DNA of 64,000 nucleotides from Anodontia alba. Its lineage: Eukaryota > Mollusca > Bivalvia > Lucinida > Lucinidae. Below, piece by piece: positions 1 to 13,700 of the stretch (its first letter is position 1; every line of letters begins with the position of its first letter). Below the pieces are notes generated by a model. That model worked only from the letters and a program-made list of their open reading frames with translations. It had not been told where the DNA came from and ran no database searches. Made by a program: the position numbers and the translations under genes. The DNA lies in assembly GCA_964016985.1 (NCBI GenBank), contig OZ024828.1:74769264-74833263 (forward strand), in the 5' to 3' direction.

Positions 1-17
1 AAAATCACTGAAGTTTA

Positions 18-232
18 ACCTTCACCACTCACTGGGCTCATTCAGCAAACGACAAACCGATAATATTTTTTTTTCCTCAGAAAATAGGCTTTGACATTTC
101 AGGCAATTTGTCTCCAAAGGAAGGAGACAATTTGCATGAACTGCCAATGCCTATTTCTGGCTGGGAAAAATGAGAAAATATATTTCAAAATGTCGCCTGC
201 TGAAATTTTTACCCAGCATGCTAAGCGTTAGT
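18..232. repeat. F6 hairpin MITE, copy 1
   Basis: Imperfect long hairpin. The left arm has CAGCAAACGAC, a T-rich run and AGAAAATAGGCTTTGACATT; the centre has caatttgtctcc/ggagacaatttg; the right arm mirrors it to AAATGTCGCCTGCTGA. Related copies lie at 5375-5590, 5742-5925 and, more weakly, 3650-3810. Confidence 0.6.
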
Positions 233-314
233 ATTTGCAACGTCGCAATTTGTCTCTTACATTGAAATGGTCTCTGATTTCATAACTGCTATAGATACTC
301 TATTTATTTATTTA

Positions 315-488
315 CAGTAGAACCTCGATAATTCAAACTCAATAATTCAAAATTCTCAATAATTCAAAATCATTTTGAAGTCCCTACTTAAATATATGTA
401 TGCATTTTAACCCTCAATTTTTCAAAGTCTCAATAATTCAAACAAAACTGTCTGGTCCCTTGGGCTTTGAATTATCGAGGTTCCACTG
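315..488. mobile_element. F4 MITE (pogo/Tc1-like ends), copy 1
   Basis: Begins CAGTAGAACCTCGATAATTC and ends with the inverse GAATTATCGAGGTTCCACTG, flanked by TA on both sides (313-314, 489-490). The interior repeats AATAATTCAAA. No coding capacity. TA target and CAG ends fit the Tc1/mariner-pogo group. The second copy is at 9390-9561. Confidence 0.75.
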
Positions 489-690
489 TATTTATTTATT
501 TTTTTTCATGAGAATTGCCAATAAGTCTTCAAAATATTAACAGACATAGAGACGGTGTTCTACTGACCAGTACAAATGTACAAAAATTCAAAATATATAA
601 GCAACATTGATTTTTTTTTTTTCGCTCAAAAATGTTTCCCTGTCTTATTTTAAGCCTCACATGCTATCACATGGAACCACAATGGGACTT

Positions 691-799
691 TCCAGTAAGC
701 ATTCTACATAAATCTATAGCGGGCCGTTATTGGCCCGTCAGGGTAGCTGACGGGCCGATAACGGCCCGCTATGGATTTATAAAGAATGCTAGCTGGGTT
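691..799. mobile_element. F2 palindromic MITE, copy 1
   Basis: Near-perfect palindrome of about 108 bp: AGCATTCTACATAAATCTAT, then GGGCCGTTATTGGCCCGTCA, a loop GGGTAGCTGA, and the inverse arm ending AGAATGCTAGCTGGG. Other copies lie at 11876, 13023, 14171, 14575, 32282, 37471 (half) and 41456. Confidence 0.8.
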
Positions 800-1020
800 A
801 TACATCGACTGTTTATTACTGCAATAGAAAATTCAAACCGCCAATGGCACGGAAATATCAGATTTCTTGAGAAATTAATGAAAATCTGAATTTTGTAAGA
901 GTAGAGTTTGCAAGATGTTTGGCAGAAGCCAAAACTGACGAGAGGTATATACGCCTTCATTCATTGGCAGAAATTTCACTAATAGCAACAACGATGGCGT
1001 AATGATATATCACAAGTTAG

Positions 1021-1055
<35 letters not shown>
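1021..1055. repeat. (ATT)n microsatellite
   Basis: About eleven ATT units read directly from the sequence. Confidence 0.95.
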
Positions 1056-1403
1056 GTTGTTGTTATACATTTTCATCATGCATGTGCAATCGTCTTTAAC
1101 TAGGCATTTTTCATTAGATTTATAAAACACTATAGTCACAATTCGAGAGATAATGCTCTTAAACATCAAATAAATATGAGTTTGACTAAATTCATTTGTA
1201 AATGCCGCAAAACTTGAGCATAGGTTGCACTTTTTTGTGTGCGGAAGCATGTTCATTGGTGGTGAACGTCACCAACACTGGAAAAGTTGATGGTTAGGAC
1301 AAATGACAGACTGACATTACACGCTACCACTTTCAACTGCGATGGGACATAGTGCTTAAATACGTCGACTGTTTAATATTGCAATAGAAAATTGATATTT
1401 CCA

Positions 1404-1414
1404 TCACACACACA

Positions 1415-1446
<32 letters not shown>
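1404..1446. repeat. (CA)n followed by A-run
   Basis: About twelve CA units run into an A homopolymer of about 20. Confidence 0.95.
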
Positions 1447-1447
<1 letters not shown>

Positions 1448-1530
1448 CGAATCCGCAAGCGGGTGCAACGACGAGCTATCAGTTACATAGTTGCTATAGA
1501 CATACCAATTGCAGATACATTGGATCAATT

Positions 1531-1745
1531 TTTACCCTTTCAACCCTGAGTTTCTGAAGTGGACTCTTCCATCTTTGAATTTAGGCATATCCACTAATCA
1601 GTTTTTGCAAAAAGGGCATCAGTTCAAAATCAAATCAGAATGGCAAACAGCGACATCCAGATGAGATGGCTCATTATGAGCCATCTCATCAGGATCTACA
1701 CTATTTGCAAAGATTTATTTTGGTGTACAGGTCTGCAAGGGTTTT
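1531..1745. repeat. Dispersed repeat with GAGATGGCTC hairpin
   Basis: The stretch contains CTGAGTTTCTGAAGTGGACT and a hairpin at 1643-1710 whose centre is ATGAGATGGCTCATTATGAG. A second copy with the same order of motifs is at 22120-22285, and the hairpin portion alone recurs near 2988-3044. Confidence 0.6.
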
Positions 1746-2099
1746 AGAACAACATGCGCATGCGCAGACTCGCCTGAACCTTTGCTTTTCGCATATGTTA
1801 TGAGGGCTCTTTTTCCATGACGAGGCTTTTTGTATAATTGTAATAGAGTACTTCACAATTTCAGCTGCAGGATCCAGGGCGACAGGGCCATTCTAAGGCG
1901 GTGGTTTTTGTGTTGTACATTCATTGATGGGCTTTGTGGATACTCTCAGCGGAGCTTTTATTTTTTTAGGCTATGTTCTGTGATTTGTCAACACGCATAC
2001 TTGTACAGATTTAGTCATCACTTAATTTCATCAAATCGTGTTTTGTTTTGGCTTCAAAATCCACCCTTGTTGAACGTGGCGCTTCGGTACTATATCCCG

Positions 2100-2440
2100 G
2101 GGTCGTTCCCAAGTTCCCGGTGGTTCAGGGTGACAAGTAACTGACAACTGTATCAAAAATCAGTCCAGATCATATTGGCTTTACTTTTGAATCTAGTCAA
2201 ATTTTAAGTAATCCTTACAAGAATTTTGTGATTTCTAAGGGAGCTGTTAATCAATCACTCAGTCATTCAGTCAATAGAATTCACTGGCAGCTTCTGTAGA
2301 CGACATTTCTCTCAAGTAGTGGTGGTAGGAGTGTGGATGGGGTGGGGAGTTGTGCTCATCTTAACGTTCTGAATCCAGCAGTAAGCCTACACCTATTTGT
2401 GATGCTGCAGACAAGACGGACCGGATACCGCCACGGAAAC
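2100..2440. other. No feature recognised
   Basis: Ordinary AT-rich sequence; no credible exon, RNA gene or repeat was recognised. Confidence 0.4.
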
Positions 2441-2443
2441 CGG

Positions 2444-2445
<2 letters not shown>

Positions 2446-2481
<36 letters not shown>

Positions 2482-2520
2482 TAGGGTTGGGCGTCTATAA
2501 ATAAAATATCCATCCATCCA
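2446..2520 (+). mobile_element. (TCTA)n plus 3' tail of a LINE like the one at 47.4 kb
   Basis: After the TATC microsatellite, 2479-2520 reads TTTAGGGTTGGGCGTCTATA then AATAAAATATCCATCCATCC. The LINE at 47356-51082 ends with the same string (one G/A difference) at 51033-51080. This is a very short 5'-truncated insertion or a tail left after deletion. Confidence 0.7.
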
Positions 2521-3580
2521 TCTATCTATCTTTTCGCCCGTCTATCTATCTATGTATCTATGACTCAGTCATGTCATGTTAGATCATTAATTCACTGTGA
2601 TCGGTCGCTCATTAGAACTTAACAAAATAAAAAAATAAAAAAAAAAGAGAGAGAAAAAGGTCGGGCATTTAAACTTTTTACAAAAAAACTTATGATATTG
2701 ATCAGAGGTGTCGCTGGCTGTCTGAGCATGCGCAGTTCACATATACCCCGAACACGTGCCGCTTATTTATTGTAACAAACGGTCGTTGAACCGCAAATCG
2801 TCTGTCATGTAATACATCAACATATAATTATTCGTGTTCGATCCCTGTTCAGTAGAAGTAAATATAGTTAACCCTTTAATAACTCTTTCGGTGCCAAATT
2901 TCAGACGACAAATGTCGTCTGCTTTTTTATTTTAACAAACTATCGCTTGGAAAGACGTTTATATGTAAAGTTGAACTACTGAATGTCAAACAGCGTAGAT
3001 TCAGATGATGAGCCGTCTCATCTGGATGTATGCTGTTTGCAAAAGCCTATTATTATCGCCTGTGGCAGTGAAAGAGTTAAAATGCTATTGAAGTAAAAGT
3101 GTGACAGAGTGCGACATTCTAATGTTTTGTATTATTTTATAGAGAAGAATAAGACTGTCATGTAAATCGATTGCTAGATTCACACGAAATGTCAAGTTTT
3201 ATTTTCTCTGAAAATAAAATAAAGATAAAAATAAATAATAAAAAAAAGATAAATCAAAACGTCGTCTGCTGCAGTTGTGATTAACATCCATTGCACGTAG
3301 TGGGAGTGGCCGAGGTGTCACTTTTTCTCCGAAAAAAATGGGGGAAAAAAGCATAACCGGACATAATGCTTGATCATTAGGAAATACACAGTGATGTCAT
3401 ATATGGTCACACACTGTCTTAATAAACTAGGTTGACTGAAGGTAAACAACAAACAGTTGGCTGAACTTTGAACAGTGCAATATAAACTTCTAAAACGAAG
3501 CACTTTTATTTTCAATATTTGTTACCTATATAATTCATAAGAAATCCAAATTTATTTTTATATATTGTGTTTATACTAAA

Positions 3581-3635
3581 ATGAACATGGAGCTTATTTA
3601 TAAACTTGTGTTGCTTTTACTGTCTCACATTACAG
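3581..3635 (+). CDS. Exon 1: signal peptide of the Ig/furin-like gene
   Basis: Starts at ATG 3581 and reads MNMELIYKLVLLLLSHIT before the donor GTAAG at 3636. Eighteen codons plus one base (ends phase 1). The leucine-rich core and short length fit a signal peptide encoded on its own exon, which is common in Ig-superfamily genes. A second in-frame ATG lies two codons downstream; I chose the first. It is linked to exon 2 because G plus CT gives Ala and the open frame continues. No convincing core promoter is visible upstream. Confidence 0.75.
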
Positions 3636-5695
3636 GTAAGAACTTTAACCCTTAAACTGCAGCAGATAGCATTTTGATAGTTTTCTTTTAATTTTTGTCA
3701 CTTCATATAAATTGTCTGCTGACAATTCACATGAAATGTCAAGCCTTATTTTATCTGAAAAATAATAATAGAAGAATGTCGTCTGCTACAGTGTTCATAA
3801 CCTCTTCGTATAGTGTTGACAAAAATAGCAGACGATACGTTTGTCTTTTTTTCTTGTTTTGCTCTGAATTAGGACAGGCTATTTCATGTGAGCCGTCTTC
3901 CAAGGAGATGCTTGACATACATGTATATCAAACCCTATTTTCAGAACAAAATTTTCCTTTGATAGCCCCGCCCCCATCTCCACCATTTCGGAAGGAAGAC
4001 AGATACTTTCAGGTCAAAGAAATCTCTCTTGTAGGCATTTCTTTACCTTAAATAGCCTGTTTCAGACTGCAATTAACAGACAACAGATAAATGTACCTAA
4101 GCCGCGCATTCGGAGCATATACGTGCAGTGAAGGCCCAGATCAGTCTGTGTGAATGCACAGGCTGATCTGGGCCTTCACTGCACGCATATGCTTAGGTCC
4201 TTCACTGCTCGCTTAAAAAAATTATTAAATTTATTTGGTACTGAAGATTATATTGATAAGCACAAAAAGTGACCAGACAGGGTGGAGGCTTGGCATTGAT
4301 GGATTAATATAGGCAAAAAAATATATGTATGTGAAGATACCGATTCCAGTGTGTGTGGGGGGGGGGGGGGGATGGGGGGAGGGGGGGGCGGGGGTGCACT
4401 CATTATATAAGCATTGGTAGGGATGTGCTGACAAGAGGGGTTTTATTTTCAGAGTCTGTCTGGAATGGGAGTTGGGAGTAGTGGGGGGGGGGGGGGGGAG
4501 GGGCGGGGGGGGGGGGTATTTCACTGTAAAAAAATCTGGGAAGGAATTCAAATATGCCTGTCTGGAAAGGGGTTCATGTCTGTCTGGAGTTGGTAAACTA
4601 CCTTAGCCGAGTCAAAACATTGTATACACCTTAGTTAAACTTGATAACTTGATATTGTGTGATTCTTGTTATGTTTAATATTGATAATATGCAAGTAAAT
4701 CCTTGTTAAGTTAACTTGCTGAGCAAATGAGTATATATTGTTTGTCTACTATGGGGTATATGTTCGTCTTACTTTTGTCTGGTAAGGGGAGTCTCAATCG
4801 TGTCTGGAAAGGGGTGGGATTCCGGGCACATGGCAGCACATCCCTTCATTCTTGTTAGTAAGTGCCCCTCCTCCCCCCCACCCCTCCCCCCCACTCCCTC
4901 GGAATACCCATCAAATGCAACAAGCATGAAGCACAACTTCCCCGAGGCACCAGAACAAATAATGACAAAACAAATGCCACATATGAACCCACCGACGCAT
5001 GCCATCACGAAAACACGCCTATATAGTTTTGACCCCCTTAAACCCCACTTTTATACAGTAAAACTGGGGTTTACAAGGGTATGCATTATTTTTATTATTT
5101 CTGCTAAAAAACATAGATTGTGGTACTCGTTAGAACCGCCTCACCGAGGCGGTTCTAACGAGTACCCACAATCTTTGTTTTGAGCAGAAATATAAAAAAT
5201 ATCAGAGTTTTTCATCTGAAAATGTTCAATCTTTGGAGATGAAATTTTCTATATATTTGAACAGGCGTGCTTTCGTAATGACAAAGAAGACTTTCAACAG
5301 AGGAACCGCTTTGGAATGGTCAGTGGAAAACTATTAGGGAGGGGGCTTAAACCACTTTTACTCGAGTTAAACACCACCCTTAACACTCACCATGCTATGA
5401 GCAGATTCAGCAGACGACCAATTGGTGATATTTTCTTATTTATCCTAGAAAATAGGATCTGACACTTCATGCAAATTGTCTCCTTTACTCCTAAAGGAGA
5501 CAATTTGCTTGACTTGTCAGATTCAATTTTCTATGAAAAATGAGAAAAAATATTTCAAAATGTCGTCTGCTGAAATGTCATGGGAGGAATTTCGCCTGAA
5601 TTGTTGTTCGAACCCGCAAGCATTCAAACAGCAGAACAGTCCAAATTTGGAGATGGAACAGTCCATTTTACAGGTGAAAATGTTCAGTGTTTCTC

Positions 5696-5736
<41 letters not shown>

Positions 5737-7066
5737 TTAACGCTTATCATGCTGGGTAATTCGTTTTAAGCAGATGACATATTGAAATATTTTCTTATTT
5801 TTTTTTTCCAGAAAACAGGTTTTTACATTTCATGCAAATTGTCTCCGACTATTTGCATGTCAAATCCTGTTTTCTGGGAAAAAAAAAAATTTTCAATGGG
5901 GTGTCTTCTGAAATATCTCAGAATGTGATAAAGGTTTATTTCAGCTCGTAGTCAGCAGGGTCCAGAGATTGTCGGCGAGATAAACAATGATGTAGCTAGG
6001 CTGGGCAGTTCGGCCACTCTCAGCTGTATAGTTGCTAACCAACAGACAACTAATCCGGTGAGTAGCATCACGAAAACATAACTGTATAATTTTGACCCCC
6101 TTAAACCCCACTTATATGTATTAAAACTGGGGTTTACAGGGGTATACATTATTTTTCTTATTTCTGCTCAAAACCATAGATTGTGGGTACTCGTCAGAAC
6201 CGCCTCGGCGAGGCGGTTCTAAGGAGTACCCACAATCTATGTTTTGAGCAGAAATATGAAAAATATCAAAATTTTTATCTGAAAGTTTTCATTTTTTGGT
6301 GGTAAAATTTTCAGTATATTTGAATAGGCGTGTTTTCCTAATGGTATGCTTGTAGCTTTTTAGACTGGCTCCAGTTTCCAGTGACTAAACATTTATTCTT
6401 ACATGTATAACCATGTTTGATAATCCACGAAAATAAAACAAAATGATATCATGACTATAAAGTCTGGTCACTAATGACCAGCCTTTATAGTCATGATATT
6501 ATTTTGGTTTTATTGTATAGTTGAGTATCAAACCGGATTATAGGAATAAATATTTAGTCACTGGAGACTGGAGCCAGTCTAGTAGCTCTCATACATAGAC
6601 CATCAAGCAAAGATTTTCATATTTTTTGTCGCCTGTCGGTGTACTGGAGAAGATGGAAGGTGTAACCGTGTTTCAGCCGTTCCTCTGTCACATTACGTTA
6701 ACAAGTCTATGTTTTTTTTATACACCATGTTCTTCCATAATATACAATATTCTTTCGTGGATATTGGTCATGACATATTCTCTATGGTCCGCTGATTCAA
6801 GAAAGTCATTTGTCAGTTTCTGGCGAAAGAATGTGCACAAATACCGGTTGATCGCTTAGAGGACTAAGCCTGCCCAGTATAAGTGTTTAGGTAAACTGAC
6901 CGGCTCGACATGACCCTTATGGGTAGACTCGGCTGTAAAACCTCAACTGAATCAGGCAATTAAAATCCATAATTTACAGTGGAAACAAGGATATGTAGGG
7001 TATACAAACTACATCACTACTTCAATTTGTTAATTATGTCTCAATCTTTTGTACCTAAAAATCTGT

Positions 7067-7117
<51 letters not shown>

Positions 7118-7688
7118 GTGTGTGTGTGTGGAGAAATAAGAAAAGAAGTGAATATTTTTCGTCAAAAAGACTTTTAATTTTTATACATAGCTGTAGCCGG
7201 GCCCTATAGCGCAATGGGTAGCGCGTCTGACAGCAGATCCAGAGCTGGCAAGTTCGAATCCCAACTCGGCCATATAATTTTCGTGAAGACTGATTATGAA
7301 ATAATGGACACTTGTCAATTACTAGAGAAAGCATACTGTGCACAACGTACTGGTAAACCGCTTGGAGGACTAATCCCACGGGACTAACCCTGTCCAGGAA
7401 ATATGTAAAACGGGTTAACTGACCAGCTCGACATGACCTTAACAGTGTTGACTGGGCCTAAAAACTCAAACTCAAACCAAACCTACATACTTCGGTGTAT
7501 TACTGTACTGTCTAACCCATTGTCGTCTGATGACCCCTTGAAAATGGGAACTTGGTAAACAGTACAGATCCTGATCAGCCCCGCGTTCTGCGGCGTCTAG
7601 TCTGGGTCTGCACTGTTTGCAAATAGTCAACCATTTTTCTCTAAATATATCTAAATCACATAGCTTGACATACCTAAAATCGAAATTA

Positions 7689-7772
<84 letters not shown>

Positions 7773-10700
7773 CAGTCTGATCTGGAAATTCTCTGTTCGT
7801 TGACATATACCACAATACCCATTGATTCTATAAGCGGGCAAAGAAGACCCTGATCAGGGCCTGCGTTGTCCGCAAATTGCACAAGGGCCCTGTTCGTGCG
7901 TTGCGAATCATTTGGTGATCACTTTCCTACAGTCAACATCTTTTCACAACATCCTGTGAACTGCTGAAGCAACTCTGGGAGTTGCCTGTCTCTATTCAGA
8001 GTACTGCATACATAAACTCATGAAAAACATCCCGTTAAAATCAAATTCGTTTTCTGAAAATTAGAAGAAATGATGGAAATTACTTAAATTATTAAGTTTC
8101 TGTTACTATCAAAATTTTGTCCCCTGGGTGCTTTATTGTCCCCTACCGGTGTCATCTACCTAACCTACCCGGGGCATTATACTTGCATAAAAATCATACA
8201 AAAAGTCACATGAAACAGTCATAACTGACTTTTTTTTACTGAAACTTACAACAAATCAAGGAAAGCTTTCAGACGCGATCAAAATTGTGTCGCTTGGACG
8301 TTGCTGTCACCTACCGGGGACTATAAACACATCACGAAAACATACCTATATAATTTTGACCCCCTTAAGCCCCACTTCTATATAGTAAAACTGGGGTTTA
8401 CAGGGGTATACATTATTTTTCTTATTTCTACTCAAAAACATAGATTGTAGGTACTCGTTAGAACCGCCTCGCCGAGGCGGTTCTAACGAGTACCCACAAT
8501 CTATGTTTTGAGCAGAAATATGAAAAAAGTATTAGAATTTTTATCTGAAAACTTTTAGTTTTTGGTGGTGAAATTTTCAGTATATTTGAATAGGCGTGTT
8601 TTCTTAATGACATATAAACACATGAAACAAAAAACATAAATGATAACTTTTTGGTAACTATAAAAAATTTGTCCCTCCGAGGTAAACAGTGCAGACCCTG
8701 ATCAGACCCCGCTTTACCCATATAAGCCTAGCGCCCCTTTTTTAGGACATTGGCGTCAGCTCAGACGCCGCATAAACCATATAAGCATAGTGTATCTCTT
8801 TAGGACATCGGCAAACAGTTCAGACCCCGTTTAGACGCCGCTTAACACATATAAGCATACTTGTATGCCACTTGCTTAGGTTGAAAGGGACAATTTCTGC
8901 TTATATGCATATAAAGTAATATAAGCTTTCAGGTGTGGCCCTGGTCTAGAAAAAAAGTCTTATGCAATATGCACAGACGCCCATGCTGATATTAATAGTT
9001 TTGATACATTTTAATACTCTTTTGAAGGGCTCATATCAAATTTAAAGTACACTTAAAACTATCTTGGACCGTTCCTGTCGGGCCGATATAGATTTAGGTA
9101 GAATGCTATTGATTTAAGTAGAATGCTAGCTGAGTAATGGCTGAACTATGCAATATCAAACCCATACCCCTTTCGCAGATCATTTTTTTTTGTGATGTCG
9201 TGGTCGGGAATGCGAGAATAAATATGATACTTGACTGAAAACTGTCGTTTTCACCTGATCTAATACCTAACATTATAGCAGAATTAAATATTTCAAGAAC
9301 AAGACAAAGACATATCCAATATCTAAATAGATATCATATACTTGTCGCAGTAAGGCATTAAATGAAACGTGATCCTTGATTAAATACAACAGAACCTCGA
9401 TAATTTAAACTCCAATAATTCAAAATTTTCAATAATTCAAAATAATTTTGAAGTACCAACTGAAATATATGTATGCATTTTAACCCTCAATTATTCAAAG
9501 TCTCAATAATTCAAACAAAACTGTTCGGTCCCTAAGACTTTGAATTATCGAGGTTCCACTGTACATGATCGGTACACAATGTGGTTTGACTCGTTATGGC
9601 ATCTGTGAGATATGGTCTTAAAGGCTTATTCCATGTTTTAAATTTCTCGCCTGACGGCTCGAAAGTTAAAACTATACAATAACCTATGCAAAGTCATGGT
9701 TTAAAATACTTTCGGATTCAAGCAATAAATAATGGTGTACATTTTCAGTATAACATACTTTATCCCTAAACTAGACACCTGTGGTCTGAACTTTTCTACA
9801 ATCCCAGTGAGCCGTGACGTGAGAAAAAGATATCTTCGGAGTAAATACGAACAGTAACGATTCGGATCAGCCGGCGGAGATACAATGTATATAGTCTGAT
9901 CGGGAGCTTTGCTATACAGTTGAACCTCGATGGCTCGAACACAGATGGCTCGTTTACCATGGCTAATTCGAACTCGTTTTTGAGTCCCTACGAAATTCTT
10001 CTGATAGCTCAAGAAAACAAATATTTAAGGAAATTTTGTTACTTTATCGTGAAACTGTATGTTGTGTGTACTCATTACAATCGCCTCATCGAGGCGATTC
10101 TAATGAGAACACTCAACATACAAACATTGTGTAGAAAATCGAAAAGATTTCCCTAAATTATCGCTATTTGCTTCCTGAACTGGTGCCATGATTAACCCTC
10201 AGTGGCTCGAACTACCCATGTCTCGAACGAATTTTCATGGTCCCAAAGATGTTCGCGCCATTGAAGTTTGACTGTACATCGTTTTCTTCTACAGTACCCA
10301 ATGATTATATAAGCGGACAGCGGATAGCGAGGGCCCAGATCAGACTGCGCGGACGCGCAGGCTGATCTGGCCCTTCGCTGTCCGCATATGCCCGAAGACG
10401 ACTTCGCAGGAAGGAACCGTACAGACTGCTGTCTGGCCTATACCAACACTGTAATGAATGGAATATTGAACAGCGAAAATCATGACCGGACTTCGAGGAT
10501 GCACACGTTACTCGACTTTTTTGTTGTTCGTTCTATTGTGTAAAGTAAGCGTTAGAAAGACATGTCCCTGGTTATTTGTTATATCACTTCAGATACAATC
10601 GATCCGACCAGCATACATATCTCAGTACCATATACAGTCGAACCTCAATAGCTCGAACACCGATGGCTCGTTTACCATTGTTAATTCGAACTCGTTTTTG

Positions 10701-13700
10701 ATTCCCTACGAAATTCTTCCGATAGCTCAAGAAAACAAATAAGGAAAATTTTCTTATTTTATCATGAAATTGTGTTGTGTGCACTCATTAGAATCGCCTC
10801 ATCGAGGCGATTCTAATGAGTACACTCAACATACTATTATTGTATAGAATATCAAAAAGACTTCTCTAAATTATCACCATTTGCTTCCTGACCCGGCGCC
10901 ATGATTAACCCTCAGTGGCTCGAACTACCCATGCCTCGAACAAATTTCCATGACCCTAAAGATGTTCGAGCCATTGAGGTTTTACTATACCTTTTTTGTT
11001 TTTTTTTTTACTTTTTTAATACGAAACAAAATTCAGTCATCAGGTGAACATAATTAAGTGTCCAATTTGCGTGTTACATTCCAAACGGAACATTGCACGA
11101 GAAAGGTCTACCGGCTGAGGTCGGTCCTTTCTAAGAGTGTCCTATAATCACCTATAATCACTCTGTGTGTCCGTCCGTTGTAAGTTAAACGCCATCGTGC
11201 TTAAACCGCTCGGAATATTTTTTTTTATAAGTTTTGGCATAATGATAGATATCAACAAGATCTAATCATTGCATGCAAGAGAGACAAATCTTAGTTTCTT
11301 GTGCAGGCCATAACTCCCATACCGTTTGAGATAATGTGATGATATTTGGTAGGTACATATATCAGGTCGAACAGGACAACTTCATAACTTCTTAATGGTT
11401 TGAAATATTTTGGTAATATTTGGTAGAGACATAGATAAAGACCAGTAGTGTGTCAAGTGCAAGAGAGGCAACTGACTTTCTTTATGTACTTATCTCCCCT
11501 GAAGCCGAAAGCTTGAGCAGCCCATAACTCCCATGCTCTTTGAGATAATTTGATAATATTTGGAAGGGACATATATCAAGTCAATTAGGAGTGTCGCATG
11601 CAAGACGGACAACTTTTGCTTTGTTCTTTTTTATCTCCCCTGAACGAATTTCTTAGCCAAATTCTTTTGCACTCTTTACTTCTTAATGGTTTGAAATATT
11701 TATTTAATAATTTGGTAGGGACATATATCGGTTCAAGCAGGAGTTCGCATACAAGAAGGAAACCTCTTGTTTTGTTCTTTTTTTAGTTATCTCCCCTGAA
11801 CCAAATCTTTGTGCAATCCATTACTTCTTAATGGTTTGAATATCTAGTTTTTAATATTTGGTAGAGACATACATACCCAGTCAGCATTCTACGTAAATCT
11901 ATATCGGGCCGTCATCGGCCCGTCAGGGTAGCTGACGGGCCGATGACGGCTCGATGTAGATTTACGAAGAATGCTAGCTGGGTAAGGACCAGAAGGTATG
12001 TCGCGTGCAAGAGTCCACTCTCACTTTTTTGCTATATACTTATCTCCCTGAGGCCGAAATCTTGTGCAGGCCACAACTCCCATACTGTGTGAGATTATTT
12101 GAAAATTGCTGCGGATCTATCAGGTCAAGCAGATGTGTCACATGCAAGAAGGACATCTCTTGCTTTGGGTGTTTTTTTTTTTTTTTTTTTTTCTAGCTAA
12201 CTCCCCTGAACGGATTTCTAAGCTAAATTCTTGTGCACTCCATAATTCTTGATTCTTGATGGTTTGTTCCCAGTCAGCATTCTACGTAAATCTATATCGG
12301 GCCGTCATCTATTGTTCTAAGAGTGTCCTATAATCACTCTGTGTGCCCGTCCGTTGTCAGTTAGTGAAAAATGTCATCGTGCTTAAACCGCTCGGAATAT
12401 TTTTTTTTTATAAGTTTTGGCATAATGATAGATATCAAGAAGATCTAACCATTGCATGCAAGAGAGACAAATCTTATTTTCTTATGCAGGCCATAACTCC
12501 CATACCGTTTGAGATAATGTGATGATATTTGGTAGGGACATATATCAGGTCAAGCAGGACAACTTCATAACTTCTTAGAGGCATAGATAAAGACCAGTAG
12601 TGTGTCAGGTGCAAGATAGGCAACTCTGACTTTCTTCGTTATGTACTTATCTCCCCTGAAGCCGAAAGCTTGAGTAGCCCATAACTCCCATGCTCTTTGA
12701 GATAATTTGATAATATTTGGAAGGGACATCTATCAAGTCAATTAGGAGTATCGCATGCAAGACGGACAACTTTTGCTTTGTTCTTTTTTATCTCCCCTGA
12801 ACGAATTTCTTAGCCAAATTCTTTTGCACTCTTTACTTCTTAATGGTTTGAAATATTTATTTAATAATTTGGTATCAGGTCAAGCAAGAGTTCGCATACA
12901 AGAAGGAAACCTCTTGTTTTGTTCTTTTTTTAGTTATCTCCCCTGAACCAAATCTTTGTGCAATCCATTACTTCTTAATGGTTTGAATATCTAGTTTTTA
13001 ATATTTGGTAGAGACATACATACCCAGTCAGCATTCTACGTAAGTCTATATCGGGCCGTCATCGGCCCGTCAGGGTAGCTGACGGGCCGATGACGGCTCG
13101 ATGTAGATTTACGAAGAATGCTAGCTGGGTAAGGACCAGAAGGTATGTCGCGTGCAAGAGTCCACTCTCACTTTTTTGCTATATACTTATCTCCCTGAGG
13201 CCGAAATCTTGTGCAGGCCACAACTCCCATACTATGTGAGATTATTTGAAAATTGCTGCGGATCTATCAGGTCAAGCAGATGTGTCACATGCAAGAAGGA
13301 CATCTCTTGCTTTGGGTGTTTTTTTTTTTTCTAGCTAACTCCCCTGAACGGATTTCTAAGCTAAATTCTTGTGCACTCCATAATTCTTGATTCTTGATGG
13401 TTTGTTCCCAGTCAGCATTCTACGTAAATCTATATCGGGCCGTCATCTATTGTTCTAAGAGTGTCCTATAATCACTCTGTGTGCCCGTCCGTTGTCAGTT
13501 AGTGAAAAATGTCATCGTGCTTAAACCGCTCGGAATATTTTTTTTTTATAAGTTTTGGCATAATGATAGATATCAAGAAGATCTAACCATTGCATGCAAG
13601 AGAGACAAATCTTATTTTCTTATGCAGGCCATAACTCCCATACCGTTTGAGATAATGTGATGATATTTGGTAGGGACATATATCAGGTCAAGCAGGACAA

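Noticed and set aside
7201..7274. tRNA gene
   Set aside because: A- and B-box-like sequences are present but the anticodon stem is mispaired, and the sequence runs into a repeated SINE body.
7472..7882. ORFs on both strands across (AT)n
   Set aside because: Ile-Tyr repeats come from the microsatellite.
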